Assembly: GCA_963722495.1 (NCBI GenBank)
Contig: CAVRND010000022.1
Coordinates: forward strand, 1-64,000
DNA length: 64,000 nucleotides
Direction of reading: 5' to 3'
Source: Hyphomicrobium_A sp963722495
GTDB taxonomy: Bacteria > Pseudomonadota > Alphaproteobacteria > Rhizobiales > Hyphomicrobiaceae
Each line of letters begins with the position of its first letter. Within the stretch, counting starts at the first letter, position 1. Made by a program: the position numbers and the translations under genes. The notes below the pieces were generated by a model. The model worked only from the letters and a program-made list of their open reading frames with translations, did no database searches and was not told the origin of the DNA. This document shows, piece after piece, positions 1-9,560 of the stretch.

Positions 1-16
1 GCCGTTCTCAAAGGCT

Positions 17-580
17 TCAGACCTTGTGGATCTCGGCCTCTTTGGCGACCAGCGTCTCGTCGATCTCCTTGATGAGCTTGTCGGTCAGCTCCTGCACCTT
101 GGCCGACGACTTGTGATGGTCGTCCTGGCTCATCTTGCCGTCCTTCTCCAGCTTCTTGAGAAGGTCCATGCCCTCGCGGCGCACGTTGCGGACCGACACG
201 CGGCCGTGCTCGGCATATTTGTGGGCGAGCTTGGCGAGCTCCGTGCGCCGGTCGGCGGTGAGCATCGGGATCGGCAGGCGCAGCAGCGATCCGTCGATGA
301 TGGGGTTCAGGCCGAGGTTCGCCTCGCGGATCGCCTTGTCGACGGCCTGCACGTTGCTCTTGTCCCAGACCATCACCGAGATGGTGCGCGGCTCGGGCAC
401 CGACACCGTCGCCACCTGGTTGATCGGCATCTTCGAGCCGTAGACGCTGACCTGGATCGGATCGAGCAGATGGGCGCTGGCGCGGCCGGTGCGCAGACCC
501 GAAAGCTCGCGCTTCAGCGCATCGAGCGAGCCGCGCATGCGCTTTTCCAGATCGTTGATGTCAAACGAACCGCTGGCCAT
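17..580 (-). CDS. frr: Ribosome recycling factor
   Basis: Releases ribosomes from mRNA after termination, together with EF-G. The 187-residue protein is full length for the family and intact. It starts MASGSFDINDLEKRM and carries the typical helical-arm and core motifs such as LRTGRASAHLLDPI, near residues 30-43, and VRNVRREGMDLLKKLEKDGK (about 130-150). It is the last gene of the rpsB-tsf-pyrH-frr order that is conserved across bacteria, 99 bases after pyrH. No frameshift is seen here, unlike its two upstream neighbours. Confidence 0.97.
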   Translation of the reverse strand: MASGSFDINDLEKRMRGSLDALKRELSGLRTGRASAHLLDPIQVSVYGSKMPINQVATVSVPEPRTISVMVWDKSNVQAVDKAIREANLGLNPIIDGSLLRLPIPMLTADRRTELAKLAHKYAEHGRVSVRNVRREGMDLLKKLEKDGKMSQDDHHKSSAKVQELTDKLIKEIDETLVAKEAEIHKV

Positions 581-679
581 TGTTGTCTCCTTCGGCGCTG
601 CGGGCGGGACTGCGTTAAGCCGCCGCGAGCGTGCCAGTCAAAATACGATCGCCGATGATGCGCGCCCGGCGAACGCCGG

Positions 680-1420
680 TCACTCGATGACGGTTGCCCG
701 CCCCTCGCCGCGCAACACTTTCAAAAGATTGCCCGGCTCCTTGATGGAGAAGACAATTACCGGAAGTCCGTTGTCGCGAGCAAGGGCGATCGCCGCGCCG
801 TCCATCACCTTGAGATCGCGCGATAAAACCTCGGCATAGCTGAGCTGGTCGTAGCGCTTGGCGTTGGGATTCTTGCGCGGGTCGCTGTCGTAGACGCCAT
901 CGACCTGGGTCGCCTTGGCGACCGCCTGGCAGTCCATCTCGATGGCGCGCAGCGTCGCCGCGGTGTCGGTGGTGAAGAACGGGTTGCCGGTGCCGGCGGC
1001 GAAGATGACGACGCGGCCGGCCTTCATGTGGTGCAGCGCCTTGGGGCGCACGTAGCTTTCGCACACGGTCGGCATCGGGATGGCGGACAGCACGCGGGCG
1101 TCGGCGCTTGGCGTTCTCCAGCGCATTCTGCAGCGCCAGCGCGTTCATCACCGTCGCCAGCATGCCCATGTAGTCGGCGGTGGCGCGATCCATGCCCTTG
1201 GCCGCGCCGGCAAGACCGCGGAAGATGTTGCCGCCGCCGACGACGACGCGAAATCTCGCAACCGGCGGCGATGGCTTCGGCGATGTCGCGGGCGAGGCGC
1301 TCGGCGACCGCCATGTCGATGCCGAAATCGGCCTTGCCCATCAGGGCTTCGCCGGAGAGCTTCAGCAGCAGCCGCTTGTAGGCCAGCCCGGATGCCCCTG
1401 CCCCAGTCGTTGGCTGCCAT
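680..1420 (-). CDS. pyrH: UMP kinase, disrupted by single-base indels
   Basis: Phosphorylates UMP to UDP in pyrimidine nucleotide synthesis. The amino-acid kinase fold is recognisable across three reading frames: start MAANDWGRGIRAG at 1420, then GKADFGIDMAVAERLARDI, then MDRATADYMGMLATVMNALA, and the C-terminal part RVLSAIPMPTVCESYVRP through IFAAGTGNPFFTTDTAA and VDGVYDSDPRKNP to the stop at 680. At least three indels are needed, one of them an extra C in the run just before the ARVLSAIPMP segment (near 1105). PyrH is essential and single-copy, so these are more likely sequence errors than a real lesion. Position between tsf and frr supports the call. Confidence 0.93.
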
Positions 1421-1538
1421 GGACCGCTCCCTCGTTCCGCCGCGGGCGGCCGCTGGCCGGCCGGCCGTTCTACCTAGCACACGGCGGGGATTCGCCTAGA
1501 GCGCGCCCCTCGCGAGGCGCGCTCCGATTGCGTCTGCC

Positions 1539-2466
1539 TTAGTTCGTCGCGCCGACGGCGGCGGCGACCTCGGCGGCGAAGTCTTCTTCTTTCTTCTCGA
1601 TGCCCTCGCCCAGCGCATAGCGCACGAAGCCCGTGAGCTTGACCGGACCGCCGACCTTGCCTTCGGCGTCCTTCACGGCCTGCGCCACGGTCTTGGACGG
1701 GTCGTGGATGTAGGGCTGATCGAGCAGGCAGTTGTCCTTGGCGTAGCTCTTGAGGCCGCTGGCGACGATCTTCTCCAGCACCTGCGGGGGCTTGCCCTTG
1801 TTCTTGTCGGCGAGGATCGCCTTCTCGCGCTCCAGCGTCTCGGCCGGCACGCCGGCGATGTCGAGCGCCACCGGGTTGGTGGCGGCGACGTGCATGGCGA
1901 TCTGGCGGCCGAGCGCGGCCAGCTCGTCGGCGTTCTTGCCCGCGATTTCGAGCGCGACGAGCACGCCGATCTTGCCGAGGCCCGGCGCCACCTGGCCGTG
2001 CACGTAGGAGCCGACGACGCCCCTCGGTGACCTGCAGCGCCGCCGTGCGGCGCACGCTCATGTTCTCGCCGATGGTGGCGATGAGCTCCTTGACCTGATC
2101 TTCGACCGTGATCGACTTGCCGGGATAGGTCATGGCGAGCAGCTTGGCGACGTCGCCGCTGGCCTTGCCGGCCAGCGAGGCGATGTTGGTCACCATCTCC
2201 TGGAACTGCTCGTTGCGGGCAACGAAGTCCGTCTCGGAGTTGACCTCGACCACCGAGCCCGACTTGCCGGACGTGGCGATGCCGATGAGGCCCTCGGCGG
2301 CGATGCGCCCGGCCTTCTTGGCGGCCTTCGACAGGCCCTTCTTGCGCAGCCAGTCGACGGCGGCCTCGATGTCGCCCTTGACCTCGGTCAGCGCGGCCTT
2401 GCAGTCCATCATGCCGGCGCCGGTCTTGTCGCGCAGTTCCTTCACAAGGCTTGCGGAAATCGTCAT
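1539..2466 (-). CDS. tsf: Elongation factor Ts, one frameshift
   Basis: Nucleotide exchange factor that recycles EF-Tu. The N-terminal part starts MTISASLVKELRDKTGAGMM (UBA-like domain and the EF-Tu contact motif TDFVARNEQFQEMV, about residues 81-94). Around 2017-2022 an extra G shifts the frame; the rest continues as VHGQVAPGLGKIGVLVALEI down to AAVGATN at 1539. Joined length is about 308 residues, normal for alphaproteobacteria. It lies 87 bases downstream of rpsB and is surely cotranscribed with it. The shift is probably a sequence error because the protein is essential. Confidence 0.95.
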
Positions 2467-2553
2467 GGATTCAGCCCATTGCTTGGCGGGCGCGCTCCAG
2501 CGGCGCCCGCGGGTTGACTGGAGGACGAAGCCGCCGCCGAAGCGGCAGCGTTC

Positions 2554-3540
2554 TTAGACGGCCCTCGCCTCGACCAGCTTCTTGGCCTGCTCCGACCACT
2601 TCTCGGTCTCGATCTGACCCTTGAGCCTCAGCTTGCGATCGAGGGCGCCCGTCTGCTCGGCGTCGAGGTCGGCGATCTGCCAGAAGTGGAAGACGCCGCT
2701 GTCGTTGAGACGCTGCTCGAGCTTCGGCGTGATGCCGGTGATGCGCTTCAGATCGTCGGGCTCGCCGCGAGCGGCTTCGATGCCCTTGAAGACAGCCGGC
2801 AGGGCCTCGGCGGGCGGCGACTCGGAAGCGCCGACGTCGACGCCGTGCGACGACTGGCTGCGCTCCAGGCCATCGAGCGCAGCGCGCGCGATGAGGTCGC
2901 AATAGAGCGTGATGGCGCGGCCGGCGTCGTCGTTGCCCGGGATCGGGAAGTCGATGCCGTCCGGATCGCAGTTGGTGTCGACGATGGCGACGATCGGAAT
3001 GCCGAGCTTCTTGGCTTCCTGGATGGCGATGCTTTCCTTGTTCGTGTCGATGACGAACAGCAGGTCAGGCGTGCCGCCCATGTCCTTGATGCCGCCGAGC
3101 GCCTGGTTGAGCTTCTCGCGCTCGCGCGTCAGCGTCAGGATTTCCTTCTTCGTGCGGCCCTGCGGATCGGCCAGGATGTCGTCGAGCTGGCGCAGACGGC
3201 GGATCGACTGGGAGATCGTCTTCCAGTTGGTCAGCGTGCCGCCGAGCCAGCGATGATTGATGAAGTACTGGGCGCTGCGCTTGGCGCTGTCGGCGATCGA
3301 GTCCGAGGCCTGGCGCTTGGTGGCGACGTACAGCACGCGGCCGCCGCCGGCGACGGTGTCGGAGATCTTGACCAGCGCCTGATGCAGCATCGGCGTCGTC
3401 TGCGTCAGATCGATGATGTGGATGTTGTTGCGGGCGCCGTAGATGAAGGGCGCCATCTTGGGGTTCCAGCGGTGAGACTGGTGACCGAAGTGAACGCCAG
3501 CTTCCAAAAGCTGACGCATGTTGAACGCGGGAAGCGCCAT
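2554..3540 (-). CDS. rpsB: 30S ribosomal protein S2 with C-terminal helix-hairpin-helix-like extension
   Basis: Small-subunit ribosomal protein, intact, 328 residues. The S2 core runs from MALPAFNMRQLLEAGVHFGH through HRWLGGTLTNWKTI, near residue 100, to about residue 225. Residues 260-328 form an extra domain containing DDLKRITGITPKLEQRLNDS, which looks like a helix-hairpin-helix fold of the kind that occurs on other proteins. Extended S2 proteins are known in Rhizobiales, so this is lineage-typical rather than new. First gene of the rpsB-tsf-pyrH-frr operon; promoter at 3672-3700. Confidence 0.97.
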   Translation of the reverse strand: MALPAFNMRQLLEAGVHFGHQSHRWNPKMAPFIYGARNNIHIIDLTQTTPMLHQALVKISDTVAGGGRVLYVATKRQASDSIADSAKRSAQYFINHRWLGGTLTNWKTISQSIRRLRQLDDILADPQGRTKKEILTLTREREKLNQALGGIKDMGGTPDLLFVIDTNKESIAIQEAKKLGIPIVAIVDTNCDPDGIDFPIPGNDDAGRAITLYCDLIARAALDGLERSQSSHGVDVGASESPPAEALPAVFKGIEAARGEPDDLKRITGITPKLEQRLNDSGVFHFWQIADLDAEQTGALDRKLRLKGQIETEKWSEQAKKLVEARAV

Positions 3541-3671
3541 GGGTAGTCCTTTTCCGGTTGTTCCTCCGTGGACCCAGAGAAGACCTCTCCCTTGGTCAGG
3601 GAGGTGTCCACCGGAGCGCTGAGCGGGGCTTTTAATCCGCCCGGCGCGAGGTCCACGTGTGAGATGGCGCG

Positions 3672-3700
3672 CTTATAGAGTTTACACCTGCAAATGACAA
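3672..3700 (-). promoter_or_regulatory. Probable sigma70 promoter of rpsB operon
   Basis: On the minus strand a -35 box TTGTCA (3700-3695) and a -10 box TATAAG (3677-3672) are separated by exactly 17 bases. The -10 is about 130 bases upstream of the rpsB start, leaving room for a leader that could be the S2 autoregulatory site. It lies between the divergent rpsB and DUF155 genes. Confidence 0.6.
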
Positions 3701-3752
3701 GCTCGGGCCGGCCGTGGTAAATGGTTAAGGCCGCCGGGGGCGGAAAAGTGGC

Positions 3753-4535
3753 ATGAACAACAAAATCATACACGTCCGGGCGCTGCAGCTCGGCGAGCGC
3801 ATCGACGTCAAGGGGCTGGAGCGCGAGGACGCCTTCTCCAGCGTCCCCCTCGCCTTCCGCACCAGCGGCGACGCCATAGCCGTCCTGTTCAAGTCGGGCG
3901 CCGCCGTGTTCATCGGCATGAACCCGGTCGATGAGGAGGCGCTGATCCGCGGCCTCGCCGACCGCATCATCGAGCCGCTGGCCGAGCGCGAGACCGAGAG
4001 CGTGCGGCTGATCGTCAAGCCGGACGAGGACGCGCAGCTGTCGCCGTCCGGCGATCTGCAGATCAAGTCGGCCGACAACGACCGGCTGCTGCTCGTCGCC
4101 GAGGCGCTGGCGATGAGCGTCGCCTTCGCCTACGACGAGCGGCGCATCGCGGTCGCCTTCGACCGCATCGAGGAAGTCGCCAAGACGCTGCAGAAGCGGC
4201 ACCTGCCGCGCAGCCCGCAGGGCGACCTGCTGGAGCAGATCGGCGAAGCGCTGCTCATCCAGCAGCGGCTGGCGGTGCGCGTCGACCTCGACGACAAGCC
4301 GGACGTGTTGTGGGACCATCCCGAGCTGGAGCGCTTCTGGGCGCGCCTCGTCGAGGAATACGATCTCACCCAGCGCGGCCTCGCCATCTCGCGCAAGCTG
4401 GACGTGATCCGCGGCACCGCCGACACGCTGACGGATCTCTTCGCGACGCGCACCAGCCACCGGCTGGAGTGGTACATCATCGCGCTGATCGCGATCGAGA
4501 TCGGCCTCAGCCTCTACGATAGATTTTTGAAGTAG
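3753..4535 (+). CDS. RMD1/YagE family protein (DUF155)
   Basis: A 260-residue protein of the DUF155 family, the group that includes yeast Rmd1 and human mitochondrial RMND1; the molecular activity of bacterial members is not established. Seen: an N-terminal alpha/beta portion with the family-like segment FKSGAAVFIGMNP, a helical middle (EALAMSVAFAYDERRI), LWDHPELERFWARLVEEYD, and a single C-terminal membrane helix, RLEWYIIALIAIEIGLSLYD, that would anchor it with the bulk in the cytoplasm. It is divergent from rpsB and intact. The dispersed palindromic element begins one base after its stop. Confidence 0.88.
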   Translation: MNNKIIHVRALQLGERIDVKGLEREDAFSSVPLAFRTSGDAIAVLFKSGAAVFIGMNPVDEEALIRGLADRIIEPLAERETESVRLIVKPDEDAQLSPSGDLQIKSADNDRLLLVAEALAMSVAFAYDERRIAVAFDRIEEVAKTLQKRHLPRSPQGDLLEQIGEALLIQQRLAVRVDLDDKPDVLWDHPELERFWARLVEEYDLTQRGLAISRKLDVIRGTADTLTDLFATRTSHRLEWYIIALIAIEIGLSLYDRFLK

Positions 4536-4783
4536 CGACACGAGCGGCGAGAAGCTTTGCATGCGGTGATCGTCGCGCGAGCGGAGCACCGCGCCTAAGG
4601 CGCGGGGCCCCTTGGGCCCTGGCCGCCTGCGGCGGCAAGCGGAAGCTTGAGTGAGCTTCTTGAGCCCGCGAAGCGGGCAAGGGCGCGCAGGGAAGCCAGC
4701 TCCGCAGGACGCGCCCCGGCGCGAGCGCCGGCCATCAGCTCGCGCGATGCTCGCCGCATGCAAAGCTTGTCGCGCTCGTGTCG
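4536..4783. repeat. Palindrome-bounded intergenic element, copy 1
   Basis: The ends are a near-perfect inverted repeat of about 30 bases: 4536-4566 matches the reverse complement of 4754-4783 except for about three changes, each containing the core AAGCTTTGCATGCGG. Several smaller palindromes lie inside. A 25-base block at 4713-4737 is identical to 51656-51680, followed in both copies, after 14-15 bases, by GCCGCATRCAAAGC. No open frame inside looks like a transposase. The element overlaps the 3' end assigned to the L,D-transpeptidase-like gene. Confidence 0.75.
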
Positions 4784-5655
4784 GCGCTAGCACTAGCGAC
4801 CCAGCTCGGCGCGCTGGTCCTTCTGGCGCGGCGCGGATTGGGCTCTGGCAGGCCGGCCGGCTGCTCGTTCTTTGCCGTCGCGCTGTTTAGCGGCAGGCAG
4901 CTCTTGAAGCGCGGCGCCGCCTGCTCGCTGACGATGGCGATGGCCGTGAAGCCCTGGGCGCTCCACTTCTGCAGCACCGCGACGCGCTCCTCGGGCATGC
5001 CGATGCGCGCGTTGGTGCCCTTGTCGGCGCCGTCCCAGACGTGGACGAAAATGCACGATCCGGCCTTGGCGCCGCGGCGCGCAGGATAGTCGACCATCAG
5101 CGCGCGCTTGAGACCCGGCATCTGTCGACATGTCCTCGCTGCTCTTCACTTTAGCGGCGAGTTCCTTGCTGACGATCGTCCGTAGAGCAGCGAGGTCGGG
5201 TCATCGACGCAGAAGCTGCGGCCCGGCTCGAGCTTCGTGTAGCCGTTGATCTTGTTCGGCTCGAAGCCGAACGGACCGGCGACGCGGAAGATGCCGGCCG
5301 GCGTGCGCTTGTCGCCCTCGCGCTTCATCGGCTCGTCCTTCTTGGCGAGGTAGTCGAAGTCCTCCGACCATCCAATGCCGCTGGCGCCGACGACGGCCGT
5401 CTCGGGCGGCCCGGAGCGCTGCCAGGCGGCGTCGGCCGGCGACTTGCGCTCGAAGGTGTGCAGCGTCGCCTTCACCGAGGTCATCTCGGGCACGGTGATG
5501 ATGATCAGGCGCGTCGCCCGGTGCAGCGGGCGCGGGCAGTAGGTGGCGATCGCCTGCGGGGAGGATGCGGCGGCCGGCTGACGAGGAGGGGACGGCCAGC
5601 GCTTGCGAGGGGAGAGCGCGAGCAGCAACGCGGCGCCGAAGACAGAGCGAAGCAC
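4735..5655 (-). CDS. L,D-transpeptidase-like (YkuD/COG3786) exported protein, frameshifted
   Basis: Family members cross-link peptidoglycan in the periplasm through a catalytic cysteine. A GTG at 5655 gives a short signal peptide (VLRSVFGAALLLAL); AAAGGG lies upstream. The domain is seen as LIIITVPEMTSVKATLHTFE, VVGASGIGWSEDFDY, KREGDKRTPAGIFRVAGPFG and, after shifts near 5115 and 5180, AGSCIFVHVWDGADKGTNAR. At the point where relatives have a Gly-Cys carrying the nucleophile, this copy reads Ala-Arg, so the active-site Cys is absent from the sequence as given. The last 17 or so residues are encoded by the flanking palindromic element, so the true 3' end is uncertain. Confidence 0.7.
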
Positions 5656-5711
5656 GATCGGAAGCCCTTTGCACAAATTGTATCGAACAGGTGCTAGGGC
5701 TCAGGGTACGT

Positions 5712-8700
5712 TCAGATTTCTAAAACTTCGGACAACGCCGGGGATGGTGGCGAGAATCCCGGCGACGGTTGGCGAGACGTCGTAACGCCCGGGAACACTG
5801 AACTCGATCTCTTTGCCGCGGTCGGCCGAGCGGCAGCACGAGGCGGATCTCGCCCTTGCCGCCCGGCTTCAGCCGCGACTTGATCGCCGCCAGGGCGCCG
5901 GCGTTCTTCTCGATCACCGCCGGTCGAGCACGAGCTTGAGGCCGCGCTGCACGCCGGCCACCGCCTCGTCGAGCGAAGCGCAGGCTCTCCACGCGCATCT
6001 TCACCGTGTCGCCGTCGCGCTCGGCGGAAACGCCCAGCAGCACCGGCGTGCCCGGCTCCAGCAGATTGCCCGCCGTCGCCAGCGTGTCGGAGAAGATCAC
6101 CGCCTCGAACTGCCCGGTGGCGTCGGAGAACATGCCGAAGGCGAACTTGTTGCCCTTCTGCGAGCGCCGCTCGCGCGCCGCGATGACGATGCCGGCGAGC
6201 TGGCCGCTCGTCGCAGCCGCGCTCGGTCATCGCCTCGAACTCGACGTAGGTCTTCACGCCGAGCTTCTTCAGCGCCAGCTCGTACTGGTCGAGCGGATGG
6301 CCGGAGAGATAGAAGCCGACGGCGTCGAACTCGTTCGACAGCCGCTCCATCGGCGTCCACGCCTGCGCGGCGCGCAGGTCGAGACTGGGCGCGGTCTGCG
6401 CCGAGACCGAACAGATCGTCGGTGCCGGAGGCGGCGTTGGCGTCGCGCCGCTGCGCCAGGGCCAGGATGCCCTCGACGTTGGCATGCACCAGCGCGCGGT
6501 TGGCTTCCAGCGCATCGAAGGCGCCGGCGGCTGCGAGCGTTTCGATGCCGCGCTTGTTGAGCGCCTTCGGATTGAGACGCGAGGCGAAGTCGGCCAGCGT
6601 CTTGAAGCGGCCCTTCTCTGCCCGCTCGGCGACGACCGTCGCGACGGCGCGAGGCGCCGATGTTCTTCAGGGCGGCGAGCGAATAGCGGATGGCGCCCGG
6701 CTTGCCGGCCTCCTTCGACGGCTCGGCGAGGAAATCGACCTCGGAGGCGTTGACGCACGGCGGCAGCACCGAGATGCCGCTGCGGCGCGCCTCGGAGGCG
6801 AACAGCGCCAGCTTGTCGGTGTTGCTCATGTCGAGCGTCATCGAGGCGGCGAGGAATTCCTCGCGGTAGTTCGCCTTCATGTAGGCGGTGTGATAGCTGA
6901 CCAGCGCGTAGGCGGCGGCGTGGCTCTTGTTGAAGCCGTAGCCCGCGAACTTGTCGACCAGCTCGAAGATGTAGGCGGCCTCTTTCTTCTGCACGCCCTT
7001 CTGCACGGCGCCGGCGACGAAGCGCTCCTGCTCCTTGGCCATGCCGGCCTTGTCTTTTTTGCCCATGGCGCGGCGCAGGTTGTCGGCCTGGCCGAGCGAG
7101 AAGCCGCCCATCACCTGGGCGATCTGAATGACCTGCTCCTGGTAGATGATGACGCCGTAGGTCTCCTTGAGGATCGGCTCCAGCAACGGATGCAGGCAGT
7201 CGACCGGCTCCTCGCCGTGCTTGCGGTTGATGTAGGTCGGGATGTTGTCCATCGGGCCGGGGCGATACAGCGCCACCATGGCGATGATGTCCTCGAAGCG
7301 GTCGGGCTTCAGCCGCTTCAAGCTTTCGCGCATGCCCGTCGATTCCAGCTGGAACACGCCGACCGTGTCCGCCTTGGCGAGGATCTCGAACGCCTTGGGA
7401 TCGTCGAACGGCAGCCCGAGCAGATCGACCTCGATGCCGCGGCCGCGCTTGACCAGCTCCACCGCCTTCTGCAGCACGGTGAGCGTCTTGAGGCCGAGGA
7501 AGTCGAACTTCACGAGGCCGGCCGCCTCGACCAGCTTCCAGTTGAACTGGGTGACGGGCGAATTGGATTTCGGATCGCGCGTCAGCGGCACCAGCTCGAC
7601 CAGCGGCCGGTCGCCGATGACCATGCCGGCGGCGTGCGTCGAGGCGTGGCGGTAGAGGCCTTCGAGCTTCTGGGCGATCTCGACCAGGCGCGCCACCATC
7701 GGATCGGCGTCGATCTGCTCCTGCAGCTTCGGCTCGCCGGCGATGGCCTCCGGCAGCGTGACCGGATTGGCCGGATTGTTCGGCACCAGCTTGCACAGCC
7801 GGTCGACCTGGCCGTAGGGCATCTGCAGCACGCGGCCGACGTCGCGCAGCACGGCGCGCGCCTGCAGCTTGCCGTGCGTGATGATCTGCGCGACGCGGTC
7901 GTGGCCGTACTTGCGCTGCACGTAGCGGATCACCTCGTCGCGGCGATCCTGGCAGAAGTCGATGTCGAAGTCGGGCATCGACACGCGTTCGGGGTTGAGG
8001 AAGCGCTCGAACAGCAGCCCGAAGCGCAGCGGGTCGAGGTCGGTGATGGTCAGCGCCCAGGCGACGACCGAGCCGGCGCCGGAGCCGCGGCCCGGGCCGA
8101 CGGGGATGCCCTGCGCCTTCGACCACTTGATGAAGTCGGCGACGATGAGGAAGTAGCCCGGGAACTTCATGCGGGCGATGACGTCGAGCTCGTAGGCGAG
8201 CCGCTTCTCGTAGTCGTCGACGGTGAAGCCCTCGGCGGGCGGCGCCGCGGCGAGACGCTCGGCGAGGCCCTGCTCGGCCTGCCGGCGCAGCTCCTCGGCT
8301 TCGAGGCGCGACAGCTCGTCCTCGCTCACATCGGCGGAGACGGCGACGAAGCGCGGCAGGATCGGCTTGCGGCCCTTCGGCCGGAAGGCGCAGCGCTTGG
8401 CGATCTCCAGCGTGTTGTCGAGCGCTTCGGGCAGGTCGGCGAAAACCTCGGCCATCGCGTCGGCGCTTTTGAAGTCGTGCTCGCGCGTCACGCGGCGGCG
8501 GTCGTCCTCGACCACGTAGCGCCCGCCCGCGATGCACAGCAGCGCGTCGTGCGCCTCGTAGTCGTCGGGCGTGGCGAAATAGGCTTCGTTGGTGGCGACG
8601 ATCGGGATGTGCTTGGCGTAGGCGAGCTTGAGAAGCTGCGGCTCGACGTCGTGCTCGGACTTGAGGCCGTGGCGCTGCATCTCGACGTACAGCCGGTCGC

Positions 8701-9273
8701 CGAACATCTTCTTGAGCCGGTCGAGACGCGCTTCGGCGAGGCCGGCCTGGCTGTCGCGCAAGCGCGCGGTCGATGGGGCCGTCGGGACCGCCGGTGAGCG
8801 CGATGAGGCCTTCGGCGTGCGCGGCGACGACGTCCGCCGTCGTGTGCGCCGCCTCGACGTCGGCGGCATCGAGATGCGCGCGGCTGACGAGCTTCATCAG
8901 GTTGGCGTAGCCGGCATCGTTCATGGCCAGCAGCGCGATGTTGCCGTCGCCGGGCTGGCGCACGGCCGGCACGCCGCGCTCGGCCGCGTCGTGGCGGCGG
9001 TCCTCGAAATCGACGGTGAGGCTGACGCCGACGATCGGCTGGATGCCGGCGTCCGCCAGCTTGTCGGAGAACTCCAGCGCGCCGTAGAGGTTGTTGGTGT
9101 CGGTGAGGCCCAGCGCCGGGATAGTTATGCGCCGCCGCCAGCTTGGCGAGCTTGCCGATCAGCAGCGCGCCTTCGAGCAGCGAATAGGCCGAATGCACCT
9201 TGAGGTGCACGAAGCGCGGCCGCGCAGGTGTCGCGGGCTGGCCGGGTGTCGGCAAACGAGTCGGAGCGTTCAT
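5712..9273 (-). CDS. dnaE: DNA polymerase III alpha subunit, several frameshifts
   Basis: Replicative polymerase catalytic subunit. The order of domains is complete but spread over all three frames. N-terminal PHP domain: start MNAPTRLPTPGQPATPARPR, then FVHLKVHSAYSLLEGALL. Polymerase core: VGPGRGSGAGSVVAWAL and the catalytic-Asp motif MPDFDIDFCQDRRDEVIRYV near 7920-7980; fingers with YQEQVIQIAQVMGGFSLGQA. Then helix-hairpin-helix region, an OB fold (MFSDATGQFEAVIFSD) and a C-terminus ending EVLEI at 5712. About seven indels are needed, for example an extra G near 9118 and an extra C near 5733. Total length fits a protein of about 1180 residues. Essential gene, so sequence error is the likely cause. 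Confidence 0.95.
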
Positions 9274-9411
9274 GCCCCATACTTAGACCACACGGTTGGG
9301 GCGCCCAAGAGCCGCACCACGCTTGTCCCCGCCCGTCGCACGAGAACTAGCCTGGATCGCGGCCTGCGCCACGGCGGCGTCTCGTGAAGAGGACACGCCG
9401 CTCGCCCCACC

Positions 9412-9560
9412 AAAAACGTCATCCCCACGAAGGTGGGGACCCAGCCACGCCTTTAGAGACGCGATGTCCGCCGTAGGGAAGCGTGTCTAGGCTCCCGCCG
9501 TCCATGCGGAGGTCCATGCGGAGCATGGCTGCGCCATGACGCTTCGCCATGACGCGGGAA
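9412..9560. repeat. Composite of short palindromic repeats
   Basis: Intergenic between dnaE and lolD. 9422-9439 is a tailed palindrome (TCCCCAC, 4-base loop, GTGGGGA) of a kind scattered through many Rhizobiales genomes. 9497-9553 contains CCATGCGG twice and CGCCATGACGC twice in tandem; a close relative of this module, with GCATGGCT, recurs at 51511-51546. The sequence is open in the lolD frame, so it adds a low-complexity tail to LolD. Confidence 0.65.

Noticed and set aside
5813..8797. 994-codon open frame on the plus strand, opposite dnaE
   Set aside because: Shadow of a GC-rich gene: Arg/His/Ala-rich, no domain, fully covered by dnaE homology on the other strand.
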